A DNA stretch of 64,000 nt, from NCBI RefSeq assembly GCF_002733835.1, contig NZ_NVWY01000033.1, positions 1 to 64,000 of the forward strand, written 5' to 3'. Numbering within the stretch: position 1 is the stretch's first letter; each line of letters starts with the position of its first letter. Both the position numbers and the translations under genes were made by a program. The DNA is from Alcanivorax sp. (lineage in GTDB: Bacteria; Pseudomonadota; Gammaproteobacteria; Pseudomonadales; Alcanivoracaceae). A model generated the notes under the pieces. It did no database searches. It was not told the origin of the DNA and saw only the letters and a list, made by a program, of their open reading frames with translations. Below, piece by piece: positions 36,669-46,718 of the stretch.

Positions 36669-36989
36669 ATGGAACGTCGACGATTCAGTCGGCCCAGGCT
36701 TCGCGTCAATGTGCGAGCGTGCGTCGATCAGCGGCCAATCGGCCATATTCTGAATATTACAGATCAGGGCGTTTGCCTGGCGGGCAAAGGCGTACCACCA
36801 CAAACCTTGCAAACGATGGTGCTGAAGTTGCCCTTCAATCTGTCTGGCCAGCGAGAGTTGCACGTGCATGCGGAGCCGCTATGGCATAGCTATCTGGACA
36901 ATGGCCATTGGCGAGGTGGGTTTCGTCTGGCAACGGACGAGCAGACCGCAACCCTGCTGTCGAAGCTGGTGAGCCGTTACGGAGAATAG
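36669..36989 (+). CDS. PilZ-domain protein
   Basis: A 106-aa single-domain PilZ protein, expected to bind cyclic di-GMP. The RxxxR-type motif is at the N-terminus (RRRFSRPRLR), followed by NITDQGVCLAG, the (D/N)xSxxG-like motif with Thr/Asp at the usual Ser positions. The second motif is therefore imperfect. ATG 36669 has aaggaaggg upstream. Partners are not evident from the neighbours. Confidence 0.8.
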   Translation: MERRRFSRPRLRVNVRACVDQRPIGHILNITDQGVCLAGKGVPPQTLQTMVLKLPFNLSGQRELHVHAEPLWHSYLDNGHWRGGFRLATDEQTATLLSKLVSRYGE

Positions 36990-37009
36990 CGGGGGAGGAG
37001 CGGTCAGCG

Positions 37010-37043
37010 GTTACTGCAAAGCGGGAAGGCGTAGCAGTAACCG
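37010..37043. other. Stem-loop between the PilZ gene and the small charged gene
   Basis: A perfect 9-bp stem (ggttactgc / gcagtaacc) with a 16-base loop. No strong T run follows, so it is a weak candidate terminator between convergent genes. Confidence 0.45.
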
Positions 37044-37110
37044 GGCCCTAACTCTTTTCGGCAACCCTCGAAAAACCGGTAATGCCCAAGGTGATCAGAA
37101 GGCGATGTAA

Positions 37111-37272
37111 TCAGTAAGCCTGTGGACGTGAGCGCTCCCGGCTTTCTTCTCCTTTCTCATCATCATGTCTGTGACGCTTAGCGTCTCGCTTGCGGCGCTC
37201 ACGCTCTGCACGCTTGTGTTCTTCTTCCCACTCATTCGGGTCGTAGTCATCAAATTGTTGGCGACGACTCAT
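37111..37272 (-). CDS. Small highly charged protein, 53 aa
   Basis: A short frame with ATG 37272 and TGA at 37113-37111. It begins MSRRQQFDDYDPNEWEEE and continues as a dense mix of Lys/Arg/Glu/His (KRAERERRKRDAKRHRHDD), ending RPQAY. A purine-rich aagagag lies seven bases upstream. The composition (aromatic/acidic N-terminus, alternating charges) resembles small conserved gammaproteobacterial proteins of unknown function, such as the PA3496-type group, but I cannot assign it. It might form a charged single helix. Confidence 0.5.
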   Translation of the reverse strand: MSRRQQFDDYDPNEWEEEHKRAERERRKRDAKRHRHDDEKGEESRERSRPQAY

Positions 37273-37430
37273 GGTGCCACTCTCTTTCCAACGTTAAAGG
37301 ATACTTGCCGTTTTGCGGGTGCCACGAATGCAACCTGCCATTGGATATATAGCACTAAAAAGTGGGGTGTAGAAGGGGCAAGGGGCACCATTTATCGGTG
37401 CCCCGTCATCATTGCCAGGTAGTGCGGGGA

Positions 37431-38186
37431 TCAGTCGCCGTAGGTCTGGTCCAGATAGTCGAGAATGGCTTCGGATTCGAACAGTTCCATGCCGGTATTC
37501 GGGTCTACCAGGTAGGGGACAGCGATTCTGCCGGCCCGGGCCAGCAGATCGACCCGGTTGCGTTGGCTGGGGGCATAGTCCATGTCGAGGCGCTTGCGCA
37601 CTGCCGGCAGCACCCAGTCCTGCCATTGATCGCGACCACACTGGCGAAGCAGGTAGGGCAGCTGCAGCTCGGTGAGACGTTCACGAACCAGGCGGGCAAA
37701 GGGGCTGGCTTCGAACGAATACAGTTCCAGTGGTTTTTCTGGCGCTCTACTGTCCAGGCAACGGATACCACGGCTGCCACGAGGGGCGGACGCTGCCATT
37801 GCGGCGGCTGTGCGCAAGCGAAGTTGCCAGCTTTTAGGGGCAGGGCGGCCACCGTATTGCTGATAGATATACTCGATGATAGCGGCGGATTCATACAGGG
37901 CTTCGCCGGTGTTGGGGTCCATCAGATAGGGAAACTGCTGTTTGCCTCCCAGCCGTTCTACCAGGGGGCGGTACCGGTCACCGCCTTTGGGGCAGGGGAA
38001 CATCATCACGTCCAGATCCAGATCGGTTAGCGCTTCGCGAACCAGCCGGCAGAAGGGGCAGCCTTCCATGTCGTAGAGCTCCAGCGGCTCCTCCGGGCGG
38101 TTGCTGTGCCCTTTGCTGGCAATGCCCCGGCCCTGTTGAAGCGTGGAAGACAGCAGGGAACGGAAGACTTCTGTGCTGTGTGACAT
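37431..38186 (-). CDS. Protein with two tandem GST-N / glutaredoxin-like domains
   Basis: A 251-aa protein. Two thioredoxin-fold GST N-terminal domains lie in tandem: the first (about 50-125) has [19 protein letters not shown] with a CPFC pair; the second (about 155-250) has [19 protein letters not shown] where the cysteines are replaced by Ser and Ala. Both contain the PYLxDPNTGxxLxES glutathione-binding segment. No all-alpha GST C-terminal domain is present. ATG 38186 is used; upstream frame is open but unlikely. A redox or glutathione-linked role is inferred; the second domain is probably non-catalytic. Confidence 0.82.
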   Translation of the reverse strand: MSHSTEVFRSLLSSTLQQGRGIASKGHSNRPEEPLELYDMEGCPFCRLVREALTDLDLDVMMFPCPKGGDRYRPLVERLGGKQQFPYLMDPNTGEALYESAAIIEYIYQQYGGRPAPKSWQLRLRTAAAMAASAPRGSRGIRCLDSRAPEKPLELYSFEASPFARLVRERLTELQLPYLLRQCGRDQWQDWVLPAVRKRLDMDYAPSQRNRVDLLARAGRIAVPYLVDPNTGMELFESEAILDYLDQTYGD

Positions 38187-38430
38187 GGCGGATACTCCTG
38201 AAACGAATTGCCGCGACCTTAGCACGGGTGCACGGTCATTCATTGGCCGCACTGACATGATATTTTTCAATGACTTGCAGCCTTGCCCGTTCCGCTCACC
38301 GGCGCTGTTAACTCATGTCATTGAGACATTGGGGTGGCTGGGGCACTCTTGCCACCCTATACCGGGCTCCCAAGCCCTTCATAACCCGTCAGCAAACGCT
38401 GATACATGCCTGAGGCAAGAGGAAGGTTCC
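38187..38430 (+). promoter_or_regulatory. Leader/control region of the beta-oxidation operon
   Basis: This 244-bp gap separates the divergent GST-like gene from the thiolase. It contains the palindrome atgtc-attga-gacat (38315-38329), then two possible RNA hairpins, gggtggc/gccaccc (38332-38357) and gggct/agccc (38364-38377). They could be an operator and a structured leader, but no known regulator site (FadR, PsrA) was recognised. Confidence 0.35.
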
Positions 38431-39642
38431 ATGACCGAAGCCTATATCTATGATGCCATCCGTACTCCCCGTGGTCGGGGCAAGAAAGATGGCTCTTTGC
38501 ATACGGTTAAGCCGCTGGATCTCGTAGTAGGCCTGATCGATGAAGTAAAAGACCGTTTTCCGAATATGGATACCAACCGCATTGATGATGTGCTGTTGGG
38601 TGTGGTGACCCCGGTCGGCGACCAGGGTGCCTGTATCGCCAAGACGGCGGCCCTGGCCGCAGGGCTGCCGGATACGGTAGCGGGTTATCAGTTGAACCGT
38701 TTCTGCGCATCTGGCCTGGAAGCAGTGAATACCGGGGCCCAGAAAGTGGCATCCGGTTGGGATGACCTGATTCTTGCCGGTGGTGTGGAATCCATGAGTC
38801 GTATCCCCATGGGGTCTGACGGGGGTGCCTGGGCAATGGACCCGATTACCAACTACAAGACCGGTTTTGTTCCCCAGGGGATTGGTGCGGACCTGATCGC
38901 CACCATCGAAGGCTGGAGCCGTCGTGACGTGGACGAGTTTGCCGCTGAATCCCAATCCCGTGCAGCCAATGCCTGGGAAAAAGGCTATTTCGAGAAATCC
39001 GTAGTGCCGGTGAAAGACCTCAACGGCATGACGGTTCTGGATCGTGACGAGCACGTTCGCGCCGGCACTACCGCCGACGCCCTGGCAGGCCTGAATCCCT
39101 CTTTTGCCATGATGGGCGAAATGGGCGGTTTTGATGCGGTTGCCCTGCAGAAGTATCACTGGCTGGAAAAGGTTAACCACGTCCACCATGCCGGTAACTC
39201 CTCCGGGATCGTAGACGGCGCCTCTCTGGTGGTGCTCGGCAACGAGCAAGTGGGCAAGGACTACGGCATGAAAGCCCGTGGCCGCATTGTCTGCACGGCG
39301 ATCAGTGGTGCCGACCCCACCATCATGCTGACAGGCCCGGGCCCGGCTGCGAAGAAGGCCCTGGCGAAAGCCGGCCTGAAAGCCAGCGATATTGATCTGT
39401 GGGAAATCAACGAAGCGTTTGCGGCGGTGGCCATGCGTTTCATGAAGGACATGGATATCACCCCGGACATCACCAACGTGAATGGCGGTTCCATCGCCAT
39501 GGGTCACCCGCTGGGTGCCACAGGTGCCATGATTCTGGGCACCGCACTGGATGAACTCGAGCGCCGCGACAAGAAGTTCGCATTGTGCACCTTGTGTGTG
39601 GGCGGTGGCATGGGTATCGCCACCATCATTGAGCGTCTGTAA
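38431..39642 (+). CDS. Acetyl-CoA C-acyltransferase (thiolase) of a fatty-acid oxidation operon
   Basis: A 403-aa thiolase that cleaves 3-ketoacyl-CoA to acetyl-CoA and a shortened acyl-CoA. Nucleophile Cys lies in [12 protein letters not shown]; the conserved [19 protein letters not shown] and the second Cys in [10 protein letters not shown] are present. ATG 38431 is preceded by aagaggaagg. It precedes the multifunctional enzyme gene by 29 bases. Thiolase-first order is as in fadIJ rather than fadBA, but length is shorter than E. coli FadI, so I leave the symbol open. Confidence 0.93.
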   Translation: MTEAYIYDAIRTPRGRGKKDGSLHTVKPLDLVVGLIDEVKDRFPNMDTNRIDDVLLGVVTPVGDQGACIAKTAALAAGLPDTVAGYQLNRFCASGLEAVNTGAQKVASGWDDLILAGGVESMSRIPMGSDGGAWAMDPITNYKTGFVPQGIGADLIATIEGWSRRDVDEFAAESQSRAANAWEKGYFEKSVVPVKDLNGMTVLDRDEHVRAGTTADALAGLNPSFAMMGEMGGFDAVALQKYHWLEKVNHVHHAGNSSGIVDGASLVVLGNEQVGKDYGMKARGRIVCTAISGADPTIMLTGPGPAAKKALAKAGLKASDIDLWEINEAFAAVAMRFMKDMDITPDITNVNGGSIAMGHPLGATGAMILGTALDELERRDKKFALCTLCVGGGMGIATIIERL

Positions 39643-39671
39643 GCCGCGTCGAACGATTTCGGAGTAAAGAT

Positions 39672-41837
39672 ATGAGTGAACAAACTGCAATTCGTTGGGA
39701 AAAAGACGCGGACAATATCGTCGTTTTGACCATGGACGATCCCAACCAGTCCGCCAATACCATGAATGAGCTGTACGGCAAGTCCATGGCGGCGGTGGTT
39801 GAGCGTCTGGAAAAAGAGAAAGATGAGATTGCCGGGGTGATCATCACCTCTGCCAAGAAAACTTTTTTCGCAGGTGGCGATCTGCGTGATCTGCTCAAGG
39901 CCCGCAAGGAAGATGGTCCGCAATTTCTCGCCGGCGTGACCGAGATCAAGCGTCAGCTACGGATCATGGAAACGCTGGGTAAACCGGTGGTTGCTGCCAT
40001 GAATGGTACGGCACTGGGCGGCGGTCTGGAAATTGCTCTGGCCTGTCATCACCGTGTTGCCATCAATGACAAATCCGCCCAGTTTGGTCTGCCGGAAGTG
40101 TCTCTGGGTCTGCTGCCCGGTGGTGGGGGCGTGACTCGCATCGTGCGTATGCTGGGTATTCAGGACGGCCTGATGAAGGTACTGATGCAGGGTCAGCGCA
40201 TGAAGGCTGACAAGGCACAAAAAATCGGCCTGATTGATGAGCTGGTAGCCGATCGCGATGAGATGATGGCCAAGGCCCGTGAGTGGATCAAGGCGAAACC
40301 CAAGGCCATGCAGCCCTGGGACCAGAAGGGTTACAAAATTCCGGGCGGTGATCCGAAGAACCCGAAATTTGCCGTTAACCTGCCGGCGTTCCCGGCTAAC
40401 CTGAAGAAGCAGGTCAAGGGTGCCAACTATCCGGCGCCACTGGCGATCATGTCTGCGGCGATCGAAGGTGCTGCGGTAGACTTCGATAACGCCTCGCTGA
40501 TTGAAGGTCGTTATTTCGTGTCACTGGTGACCAGTCAGGTTGCCAAGAACATGATCACTGCATTCTTCTTCAACCTGCAGGCCATCAATGGTGGCGCCAG
40601 CCGTCCCGATGGCGTGGAAACATTCCGTGCCAAAAAAGTCGGTGTTCTGGGCGCAGGCATGATGGGCGCAGGCGTGGCCTATGTAACGGCCCGTTCTGGC
40701 TCGCAGGTGGTGCTCAAGGATATTTCTGCCGAGAACGCGGAGAAGGGTAAAGATTACTCCCGCAAACTACTCGACAAGGAAATCTCCAAAGGCAAGATGA
40801 CCGAGGAAAAGAAAGAAGAGATCCTCGGCCGCATTACTGCCACTGCAGATGCCAAAGATCTGGAAGGCGTGGATTTTGTGATTGAGGCTGTGTTCGAGAA
40901 CACCGAGCTGAAGCACAAGGTGTTCCAGGAAATCGAAGACGTGGTTAATCCGGATGCGGTGCTGGGCTCCAACACCTCCTCCTTGCCGATTACCGGTCTG
41001 GCCAAGGGCGTGAAGAAAAAGGATAACTTTATCGGTATCCATTTCTTCAGCCCGGTAGACAAGATGCCGCTGGTGGAAATTATCTGTGGCAAGGACACCT
41101 GCCCCGAAGCGCTGGCCAAGACCTATGATTACTGTCTGCAGATCAAGAAGACCCCGATCGTGGTCAACGACGCCCGTGGGTTCTTTACCACCCGCGTGAT
41201 CGGCACCTTCGCCAACGAAGGGATCGCTATGCTGGGCGAAGGCGTCAATGCCCAGTCCATTGAGCAGGCGGCCATGCAGGCGGGTTACCCGGTAGGTACT
41301 CTGAATCTGATCGATGAAATCAACATGGAAACCGCGTTGAAGATCGGTAAAGCGGCCCGTGATGATGCCAAGCGTGAAGGCACTGAGCTGCCGCCGGAAC
41401 ACCCGGCGGAAGTGGTCATGAAGAAAATGGTCGAAGAACTGGATCGCCCGGGCAAGCTGCAGGGCAAAGGTTTCTACGAGTACCCGGAAAACGGCAAGAA
41501 GCACCTGTGGCCCGGCCTTACCGATGCTTTCGGTGGCAGCAAGGACATGCCGTTTGAAGACATCAAGGAACGGATGATGTTCATCGAGTCCCTTGAAGCG
41601 GTGAAGTGCTTTGATGAAGGCGTGATGGATTCCGTGGCAGATGCCAACATCGGCTCGATCTTCGGCATTGGTTTCCCCGCCTGGACCGGTGGTGTGATGC
41701 AGTACATCAACCAGTATGAAGGCGGCTTGCGCGGTTTTGTTGCGCGCGCCCAGGAACTGGCCAAGTTGTACGGTGAGCGCTTTAACCCGCCGGCTTCACT
41801 GATGGAAAAAGCGGAAAAAGGCGAAATCTACAAGTAA
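39672..41837 (+). CDS. Multifunctional enoyl-CoA hydratase / 3-hydroxyacyl-CoA dehydrogenase
   Basis: A 721-aa FadB/FadJ-type protein. The N-terminal crotonase domain has the oxyanion AGGDLRDLL and [16 protein letters not shown] plus the catalytic Glu in [12 protein letters not shown]. The dehydrogenase half has the NAD loop [16 protein letters not shown] and the catalytic [17 protein letters not shown], then two C-terminal helical dehydrogenase domains. With the thiolase it completes the beta-oxidation cycle after acyl-CoA dehydrogenase. GGAG precedes ATG 39672, and a strong terminator follows, closing the two-gene operon. Confidence 0.95.
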   Translation: MSEQTAIRWEKDADNIVVLTMDDPNQSANTMNELYGKSMAAVVERLEKEKDEIAGVIITSAKKTFFAGGDLRDLLKARKEDGPQFLAGVTEIKRQLRIMETLGKPVVAAMNGTALGGGLEIALACHHRVAINDKSAQFGLPEVSLGLLPGGGGVTRIVRMLGIQDGLMKVLMQGQRMKADKAQKIGLIDELVADRDEMMAKAREWIKAKPKAMQPWDQKGYKIPGGDPKNPKFAVNLPAFPANLKKQVKGANYPAPLAIMSAAIEGAAVDFDNASLIEGRYFVSLVTSQVAKNMITAFFFNLQAINGGASRPDGVETFRAKKVGVLGAGMMGAGVAYVTARSGSQVVLKDISAENAEKGKDYSRKLLDKEISKGKMTEEKKEEILGRITATADAKDLEGVDFVIEAVFENTELKHKVFQEIEDVVNPDAVLGSNTSSLPITGLAKGVKKKDNFIGIHFFSPVDKMPLVEIICGKDTCPEALAKTYDYCLQIKKTPIVVNDARGFFTTRVIGTFANEGIAMLGEGVNAQSIEQAAMQAGYPVGTLNLIDEINMETALKIGKAARDDAKREGTELPPEHPAEVVMKKMVEELDRPGKLQGKGFYEYPENGKKHLWPGLTDAFGGSKDMPFEDIKERMMFIESLEAVKCFDEGVMDSVADANIGSIFGIGFPAWTGGVMQYINQYEGGLRGFVARAQELAKLYGERFNPPASLMEKAEKGEIYK

Positions 41838-41864
41838 CCCTTGAGATTGCGTTTCTTCAAAAAG

Positions 41865-41891
41865 GCCCGGCTTATCCAGCCGGGCTTTTTT
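41865..41891 (+). terminator. Rho-independent terminator of the beta-oxidation operon
   Basis: An 8-bp GC-rich stem (gcccggct / agccgggc) with a 5-base loop followed by six T, starting 28 bases after the stop codon. Confidence 0.93.
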
Positions 41892-42110
41892 GTGATGCAG
41901 CGCCGGCTGCCGGTGGCTTTCGCTATCTCTTTGGGGGTGTACTCAAGGAGTAATCTGAAAATTAGCGGTACGACGAAAGCATAAAGGCGAGGGGGCGGCA
42001 CAAAATGAAGACGTCAGCCGCAGGTCTAGTGGTTGCTGAGGCTGGATAATCAGGCAAATCCTGACATTTGCTCGGAACCCGATGCCATGAGGAGCCTGGA
42101 AAGAGTCGGG

Positions 42111-42503
42111 TCAGCCAGCGGCGGGGGAGGCGGGGACGCTGTCGTGGTGGGAAGCAAGCCTGCTGTTGAGCCAGGTGCGCAATTCACTGGGGCGCAAGGG
42201 CTTGGGCATCAGGGTGTCGCCGCCGGCGTCCAGGCATTGCTGGAAACAGGCTTCACTGTTGTTGCCGGAAATAAACAGGATCGGGATGTGGGGGTTGCCG
42301 TTGCATACCTCGCGGGCCACGGTGAACCCATCCAGAATGGGGAGTTCCACATCCAGGATCAGTAGGTCGATGTCCCGTTGATGGTAAAGACGCAGTGCGG
42401 CCTCACCGTCTGCGGCCAGTACATACTGGTGGCCGAGCTCTTCGATGATGCGGCAGATGATCAGGCTGACAGCCTTGTTGTCTTCAACGACGAGAACATT
42501 CAT
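42111..42503 (-). CDS. CheY-like single-domain response regulator
   Basis: A 130-aa receiver with no output domain. The acidic pair is in VLVVEDNKAV, the phospho-accepting Asp in LLILDVELP, Ser/Thr in FISGNN and Lys in PKPLRP. It could accept phosphate from a hybrid kinase or act as an adaptor. No kinase is adjacent; the only one in the window is at 16708-18996. The region 41892-42110 on its 3' side has no gene. Confidence 0.88.
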   Translation of the reverse strand: MNVLVVEDNKAVSLIICRIIEELGHQYVLAADGEAALRLYHQRDIDLLILDVELPILDGFTVAREVCNGNPHIPILFISGNNSEACFQQCLDAGGDTLMPKPLRPSELRTWLNSRLASHHDSVPASPAAG

Positions 42504-42912
42504 TAGTGATTTTTATCGTAGACAGCGCAGGATAACAAGGGTGAAGTCTGTGTGAAGGCGGGTTTTTCCTGCCAGAATCACGATGCAACGGTTTTGTAGC
42601 GGTAGACAGTATGTTAATTCCGGCCAGTTTCTTTATGATTGACGCTCCCGGACTCTTTAAAAACAGCAGGCCGGTAAATAATAAACGTGCCGATGACAAT
42701 GCTGACGGGTACGGATTCGCTTAATGGCAATGCCAAGAGCCGCTGAATAATGCCTTGCAGGCTCAGGCTTTCAGGCTGGCTCACAATCCAGGCGCAATTT
42801 TGACGGTGTGTCCACTCATCAGAAAATTGCAACAACGAGTATGTGCCAGCCTGAAAGCCCCGGAGAGCGAGGCGTTATTCAGAGGCCGCCTAAGGTGTGA
42901 GGGTGGAGGTCG
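42504..42912. other. 409-bp gene-free region with a 15-bp inverted repeat
   Basis: The divergent gap between the response regulator and the AraC gene. A perfect inverted repeat, ggctttcaggctggc (42766-42780) and gccagcctgaaagcc (42845-42859), has a 64-base spacer and lies 54 bases before the AraC start. Small minus-strand frames here (for example 42614-42835) have no ribosome site or recognisable protein. Confidence 0.55.
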
Positions 42913-43932
42913 ATGTACCATCGCAGAACGATCAATATTAATCGGGTAGTGAAGCTATTGCAGGGCGCCGCCCGTTCCGGTGCCAGCATTCCCGAGATTC
43001 TGGACAAGTGTAATATTCCCCGGCAAGTACTGGATGATCCGGATGGGACCATTGAGAGGGATACCTTTATCCGGATGATGTTGCTGATCATGACTCAGAC
43101 CCAGGACGAGTTTCTGGGGTTTGGTCAGGGCCGAAAATCAAAGCCCGGCACCTTCTCCATGATGGCTCATGCGGTGATCAACTGCCCGAACCTGGGTGCG
43201 GCGGTGGAGCGGGGTATTCGCTTCTACGACTTGTTCGAGCTAAGCCTTCAGTCACGCATTGAGCGTGATGGCGATGTGGCCAGGCTTATTGTGGTCGCTG
43301 ACCCGCGTCTTGATTTCCGCGAAGTGATTATCGAAGCCTCCCTGTTTATCTGGCTGCGCTTCATGAGCTGGCTGGTGGGCAAGGCCATTGAGCCCCAGCA
43401 GGTGAAGCTGGATTACTCTGATGTGCGCAATGACGAGGAGCATCGCTTCCTGTTCGATTGTCCTATCGAGTATTTGTCTGATGGTAATGCGGTGACGTTC
43501 CGGGCGGACTTCCTGGACTTGCCCTTGGTGCAGAACGAGCTGTCTCTGTCCAAGTTCCTGAAGGAGTCGCTGGCCCAGTTGTTCGACGGCAACATTCACA
43601 ATGTGGGCCTGCCGGCACAGATTCGCGCTATTATTTCCAATGAATATGGCAACAGCTTCCCGGATTTCACGGAAATCTGCAGCAAACTGAACATGACTCC
43701 GCAGACTCTGCGGCGCCGCCTCAAGGATGCCAACACCAGCTATCAGGAAATCAAGGATGCCATCCGCAAGGATGCGTCGGTGTATTACCTGTCCAAGCCG
43801 GATCTGAGCATCGATGAAATCGCACTACTGATGGGCTTCAGTGAAGCCAGTTCGTTCCACCGGGCCTTCAAGAAGTGGACCGGAAAAACACCATCCAATT
43901 TCCGTCGAGAGCATTTTGGCGTCAACCTTTAA
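42913..43932 (+). CDS. AraC-family regulator with Arabinose_bd-type N-terminal domain
   Basis: A 339-aa regulator of the same OruR-like subgroup as the one at 20624-21661 but clearly diverged from it. The N-terminal effector domain has the MMAHAVINCPNLGAAVERGIRFYDLF pattern (read in parts); the C-terminal HTH domain has TEICSKLNMTPQTLRRRLKDA and IDEIALLMGFSEASSFHRAFKKWTGKTPSNFR. GGAGG lies just before ATG 42913. The inverted repeat upstream could be its operator. The target may be the nearby beta-oxidation operon or purU; this is only inference from position. Confidence 0.9.
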   Translation: MYHRRTININRVVKLLQGAARSGASIPEILDKCNIPRQVLDDPDGTIERDTFIRMMLLIMTQTQDEFLGFGQGRKSKPGTFSMMAHAVINCPNLGAAVERGIRFYDLFELSLQSRIERDGDVARLIVVADPRLDFREVIIEASLFIWLRFMSWLVGKAIEPQQVKLDYSDVRNDEEHRFLFDCPIEYLSDGNAVTFRADFLDLPLVQNELSLSKFLKESLAQLFDGNIHNVGLPAQIRAIISNEYGNSFPDFTEICSKLNMTPQTLRRRLKDANTSYQEIKDAIRKDASVYYLSKPDLSIDEIALLMGFSEASSFHRAFKKWTGKTPSNFRREHFGVNL

Positions 43933-43981
43933 CGGGGCGCCATCCTGTCTCTCTCACTGACGATCAGCCTCGAGAGCTTCC

Positions 43982-44854
43982 ATGACAGTCAATGATGCCG
44001 ACACGGCACGTCTGCTGGTTACTTGCCCGGATAAGCCGGGAATCATCAGCGCGGTGAGCACCTTCCTGTACAACCACGGCGCCAACATCACCGATTTCGA
44101 TCAGCATTCCAGTGATGCCCATGGCGGCACCTTCTTCCTGCGCCTGGAGTTTCAGACGCCAGAACTGGATTGTTCCCGGGAAGCGCTGCGAAACAATTTT
44201 GCCAGACGGGTGGCCGAACCCTATGGCATGCAGTGGCAAATCAGCTACGCCAGCGAGAAAAAGCGCATGGCGGTGCTGGTGTCACGGCACGACCATGTGC
44301 TCATGGACCTGTTGTGGCGCACCTCCCGGGGCGATCTGCCTGCCACCATTCCCATGGTGATCAGTAATCACGATGACCTGCGCGACGAAGTCGAGCGCTT
44401 TGGCATCGAGTACCACCATATACCGGTGTCCGCAGACAACAAGGCCGAGGCGGAAGCCCAGACGCTGTCCAAACTTGAAGGCAAGGTTGATGTGGTGGTG
44501 TTGGCGCGCTACATGCAGATTCTCAGCCCGGAGTTTGTTTCTCACTACCCGCATCGGGTGATCAACATCCACCACTCCTTCCTGCCGGCTTTCGTGGGCG
44601 CGAATCCCTACCAGCAGGCCCACGACAAGGGCGTAAAACTGATCGGTGCCACCAGCCACTATGTGACAGAGGACCTGGATCAGGGGCCGATTATCGAGCA
44701 GAACGTGCAGCGAGTAAGCCACCGCCATTCTGCAGCTGAGCTTCGCTCACTGGGGCAGGATGTGGAGCGACAGGTGATGTTGCGTGCAGTGCGCTGGCAT
44801 CTGGAAGATCGGGTGATCGTGGACGGTAACAAGACCGTGGTGTTTGTGAAGTAA
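43982..44854 (+). CDS. purU: Formyltetrahydrofolate deformylase
   Basis: A 290-aa enzyme that hydrolyses 10-formyl-THF to THF and formate, balancing one-carbon pools. The N-terminal ACT domain (RLLVTCPDKPGIISAVS) senses glycine/methionine status; the C-terminal formyltransferase-like domain has ARYMQILSPEFV, NIHHSFLPAFVGANPY and the catalytic Asp in SHYVTEDLDQGPII. ATG 43982 follows the AraC stop by 49 bases. Length is the family norm. Confidence 0.95.
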   Translation: MTVNDADTARLLVTCPDKPGIISAVSTFLYNHGANITDFDQHSSDAHGGTFFLRLEFQTPELDCSREALRNNFARRVAEPYGMQWQISYASEKKRMAVLVSRHDHVLMDLLWRTSRGDLPATIPMVISNHDDLRDEVERFGIEYHHIPVSADNKAEAEAQTLSKLEGKVDVVVLARYMQILSPEFVSHYPHRVINIHHSFLPAFVGANPYQQAHDKGVKLIGATSHYVTEDLDQGPIIEQNVQRVSHRHSAAELRSLGQDVERQVMLRAVRWHLEDRVIVDGNKTVVFVK

Positions 44855-44934
44855 CGCGGGCAGGCGCGGCACGCTACACGTACGCCAAGAGAATTCCATC
44901 GCGTGTAATCGTGAAGCATGCTGCGTGTTGCGGC

Positions 44935-45594
44935 CTAATTGCTATAACGCAGGCCGATGCCCATGGTGCCGTAGCTTTCAGATTCCACCTGGGTCTGTTG
45001 GTAATCCACAGTCAGGGACAGATTGTCGAGCAGGGGCACGGCCAGGCCGGCGCCCAGATAAGGGGCGATACCGCTTTGACTATCGCTCTCCGGGGCGCCA
45101 TCCACGGTGCTGACGGTGTCGCCATTGTTGTCCAGCAATACCCTGTCCTGGCGGTTTTCCAATTTGAAGCTGTAGAGATAGCCGCCGCCTCGTATATATA
45201 ACCAATATGGTGACTGCCAAATAGCACCGACAGTGAAGCCACTTATATCCAGAGAATTTTCATCAGTGACCCGTACAGAGGTGACACCGGGTAACGTCTC
45301 GTTATTAGGATTAGGCGCGCGGGTGAACTGGCTGTTATTGGAGACTTCGCTTTGGCTGACAAACCCGCCTTCCAGCCCGAAACGGCTGTTTTTTCCCAGC
45401 GTTACACTGTTTAGCCACAGTCCAATCTTAATATTCAGCCCGTCCGCCGTATCGAACCCGTATGGGTCCATGTCGGCTCGCATCATCTGGGCCTCGGCAT
45501 AGAAATCCACATCCGGTGGGGCCAGCTCTTCGTCGGCATGGGCAAGGGAAACCAGGGCAGTGAAGCTCAGGGTCAGCGGCAGTGTTATTTTCAT
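44935..45594 (-). CDS. Outer-membrane beta-barrel protein
   Basis: A 219-aa protein with signal peptide MKITLPLTLSFTALVSLAHA-DE and alternating hydrophobic/polar strands typical of an eight-stranded-size barrel: GLNIKIGLWLNSVTLG, SRFGLEGGFVSQ, YWLYIRGGGYLYSFKL, and a C-terminal strand GTMGIGLRYSN. The last residue is Asn rather than the usual Phe/Tyr. ATG 45594 is used since the signal peptide starts there; the longer open frame overlaps rlmM. Ligand or role unknown. Confidence 0.78.
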   Translation of the reverse strand: MKITLPLTLSFTALVSLAHADEELAPPDVDFYAEAQMMRADMDPYGFDTADGLNIKIGLWLNSVTLGKNSRFGLEGGFVSQSEVSNNSQFTRAPNPNNETLPGVTSVRVTDENSLDISGFTVGAIWQSPYWLYIRGGGYLYSFKLENRQDRVLLDNNGDTVSTVDGAPESDSQSGIAPYLGAGLAVPLLDNLSLTVDYQQTQVESESYGTMGIGLRYSN

Positions 45595-45654
45595 TATTGA
45601 TCCAGCCGTTGTGATAAGGACAATGGGCCACATTGTAACCAGCGCGAGACCTTC

Positions 45655-46716
45655 ATGCACAGTGACTTGTTGAATTCCCAGTCCGAAACCCTGCTGGCCC
45701 TGTGCCGGCCGGGTTTTGAAACGGACCTGGCTGCCGAACTGAATTTCCATGCGGCAGACCAGATGGTCGCGGGTTACCCCCGCGCGACCGCCAACAGCGG
45801 GTACGTGCTGTGGCATAGCCAGCAGGGTTCGCTGGCCAGCCTGCAGGACAGCGGGCTGATTTTTGCGCGCACGCTAAGCGTGTGTGTGGGTGAGTTCACC
45901 GATATCGGCGACGACCGAATTACCGCTCTGTGGCCCCTGCTGGAGCAGGCGGCACCGTTTTCCGAGCTCTACCTGGAACACCCGGATACCAATGAAGGCC
46001 GCGAGTTGCAGCGTTTCCTGCGGGGGTTTCGCAAGGCGCTGGAGCCGCGCTTGAAAAAAGCCGGTTTGCTGCGGGCAAAGGCAAAACAACGGGTTCACCT
46101 TTTCTTCAGTGACTCCCACAACGGCTGGGTCAGCACCAGCCCCGGCGCGATACCACTGGTGGAAGGCGGCGTGCTGCGCTTGCGGCTGCCTGCGGAGGCG
46201 CCAAGCCGCTCTGCGCTGAAGGTGGAAGAAGCCCTGATCCGCTTCTTCGGCAGCGCCGATGCACTGAATGCCAGGACGGCGGTGGATCTGGGCGCCGCTC
46301 CGGGCGGTTGGAGCTGGCAGCTGGCACGGCGGGGGATTCGTGTTCAGGCGGTGGACCACGGCAAGATGGATCCGCGCCTGCTGGATGAATACCCGGTACA
46401 GCATGTGTCCGGTGATGCGTTCACCTGGCGTCCGCGCAGCAAGGTGGATCTGGTGGTATGCGACGTGGTGGACAAGCCCGCCCGTACCTTGCAGCACATG
46501 GAAAAGTGGCTCAAACAGGGGTGGGCCAATGCCGCGCTGTTCAATTTGAAGCTGCCGATGAAGCGGCGCTTTCAGGAAACCTGGCAGCTGCTGGAAAAAC
46601 TCACCACGGCCATGGAGCGCATGGAGCATTTAGGTGAACCGGTGATCAAAGCCTCCCACCTGTATTACGACCGGGAAGAAATTACCGTGTGGGCCAGCTT
46701 CCACCGGGATTACTAA
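45655..46716 (+). CDS. rlmM: 23S rRNA 2'-O-ribose (C2498) methyltransferase RlmM
   Basis: A 353-aa protein that methylates C2498 of 23S rRNA. An N-terminal THUMP-like region ([15 protein letters not shown]) is followed by a Rossmann methyltransferase domain with [18 protein letters not shown], the catalytic Asp/Lys region [15 protein letters not shown] and [11 protein letters not shown]. It heads a plus-strand run rlmM-MFS-tusA with gaps of only two bases and a one-base overlap, so the three are likely one transcript. Confidence 0.93.
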   Translation: MHSDLLNSQSETLLALCRPGFETDLAAELNFHAADQMVAGYPRATANSGYVLWHSQQGSLASLQDSGLIFARTLSVCVGEFTDIGDDRITALWPLLEQAAPFSELYLEHPDTNEGRELQRFLRGFRKALEPRLKKAGLLRAKAKQRVHLFFSDSHNGWVSTSPGAIPLVEGGVLRLRLPAEAPSRSALKVEEALIRFFGSADALNARTAVDLGAAPGGWSWQLARRGIRVQAVDHGKMDPRLLDEYPVQHVSGDAFTWRPRSKVDLVVCDVVDKPARTLQHMEKWLKQGWANAALFNLKLPMKRRFQETWQLLEKLTTAMERMEHLGEPVIKASHLYYDREEITVWASFHRDY

Positions 46717-46718
46717 GC

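Noticed and set aside
38389-39690. 433-aa minus-strand ORF opposite the thiolase
   Set aside because: The thiolase is unambiguous on the other strand; this frame is Gly/His/Gln-rich with no domain.
42614-42835. 73-aa minus-strand ORF in the AraC upstream gap
   Set aside because: No ribosome site or recognisable protein, and it covers one arm of the inverted repeat.
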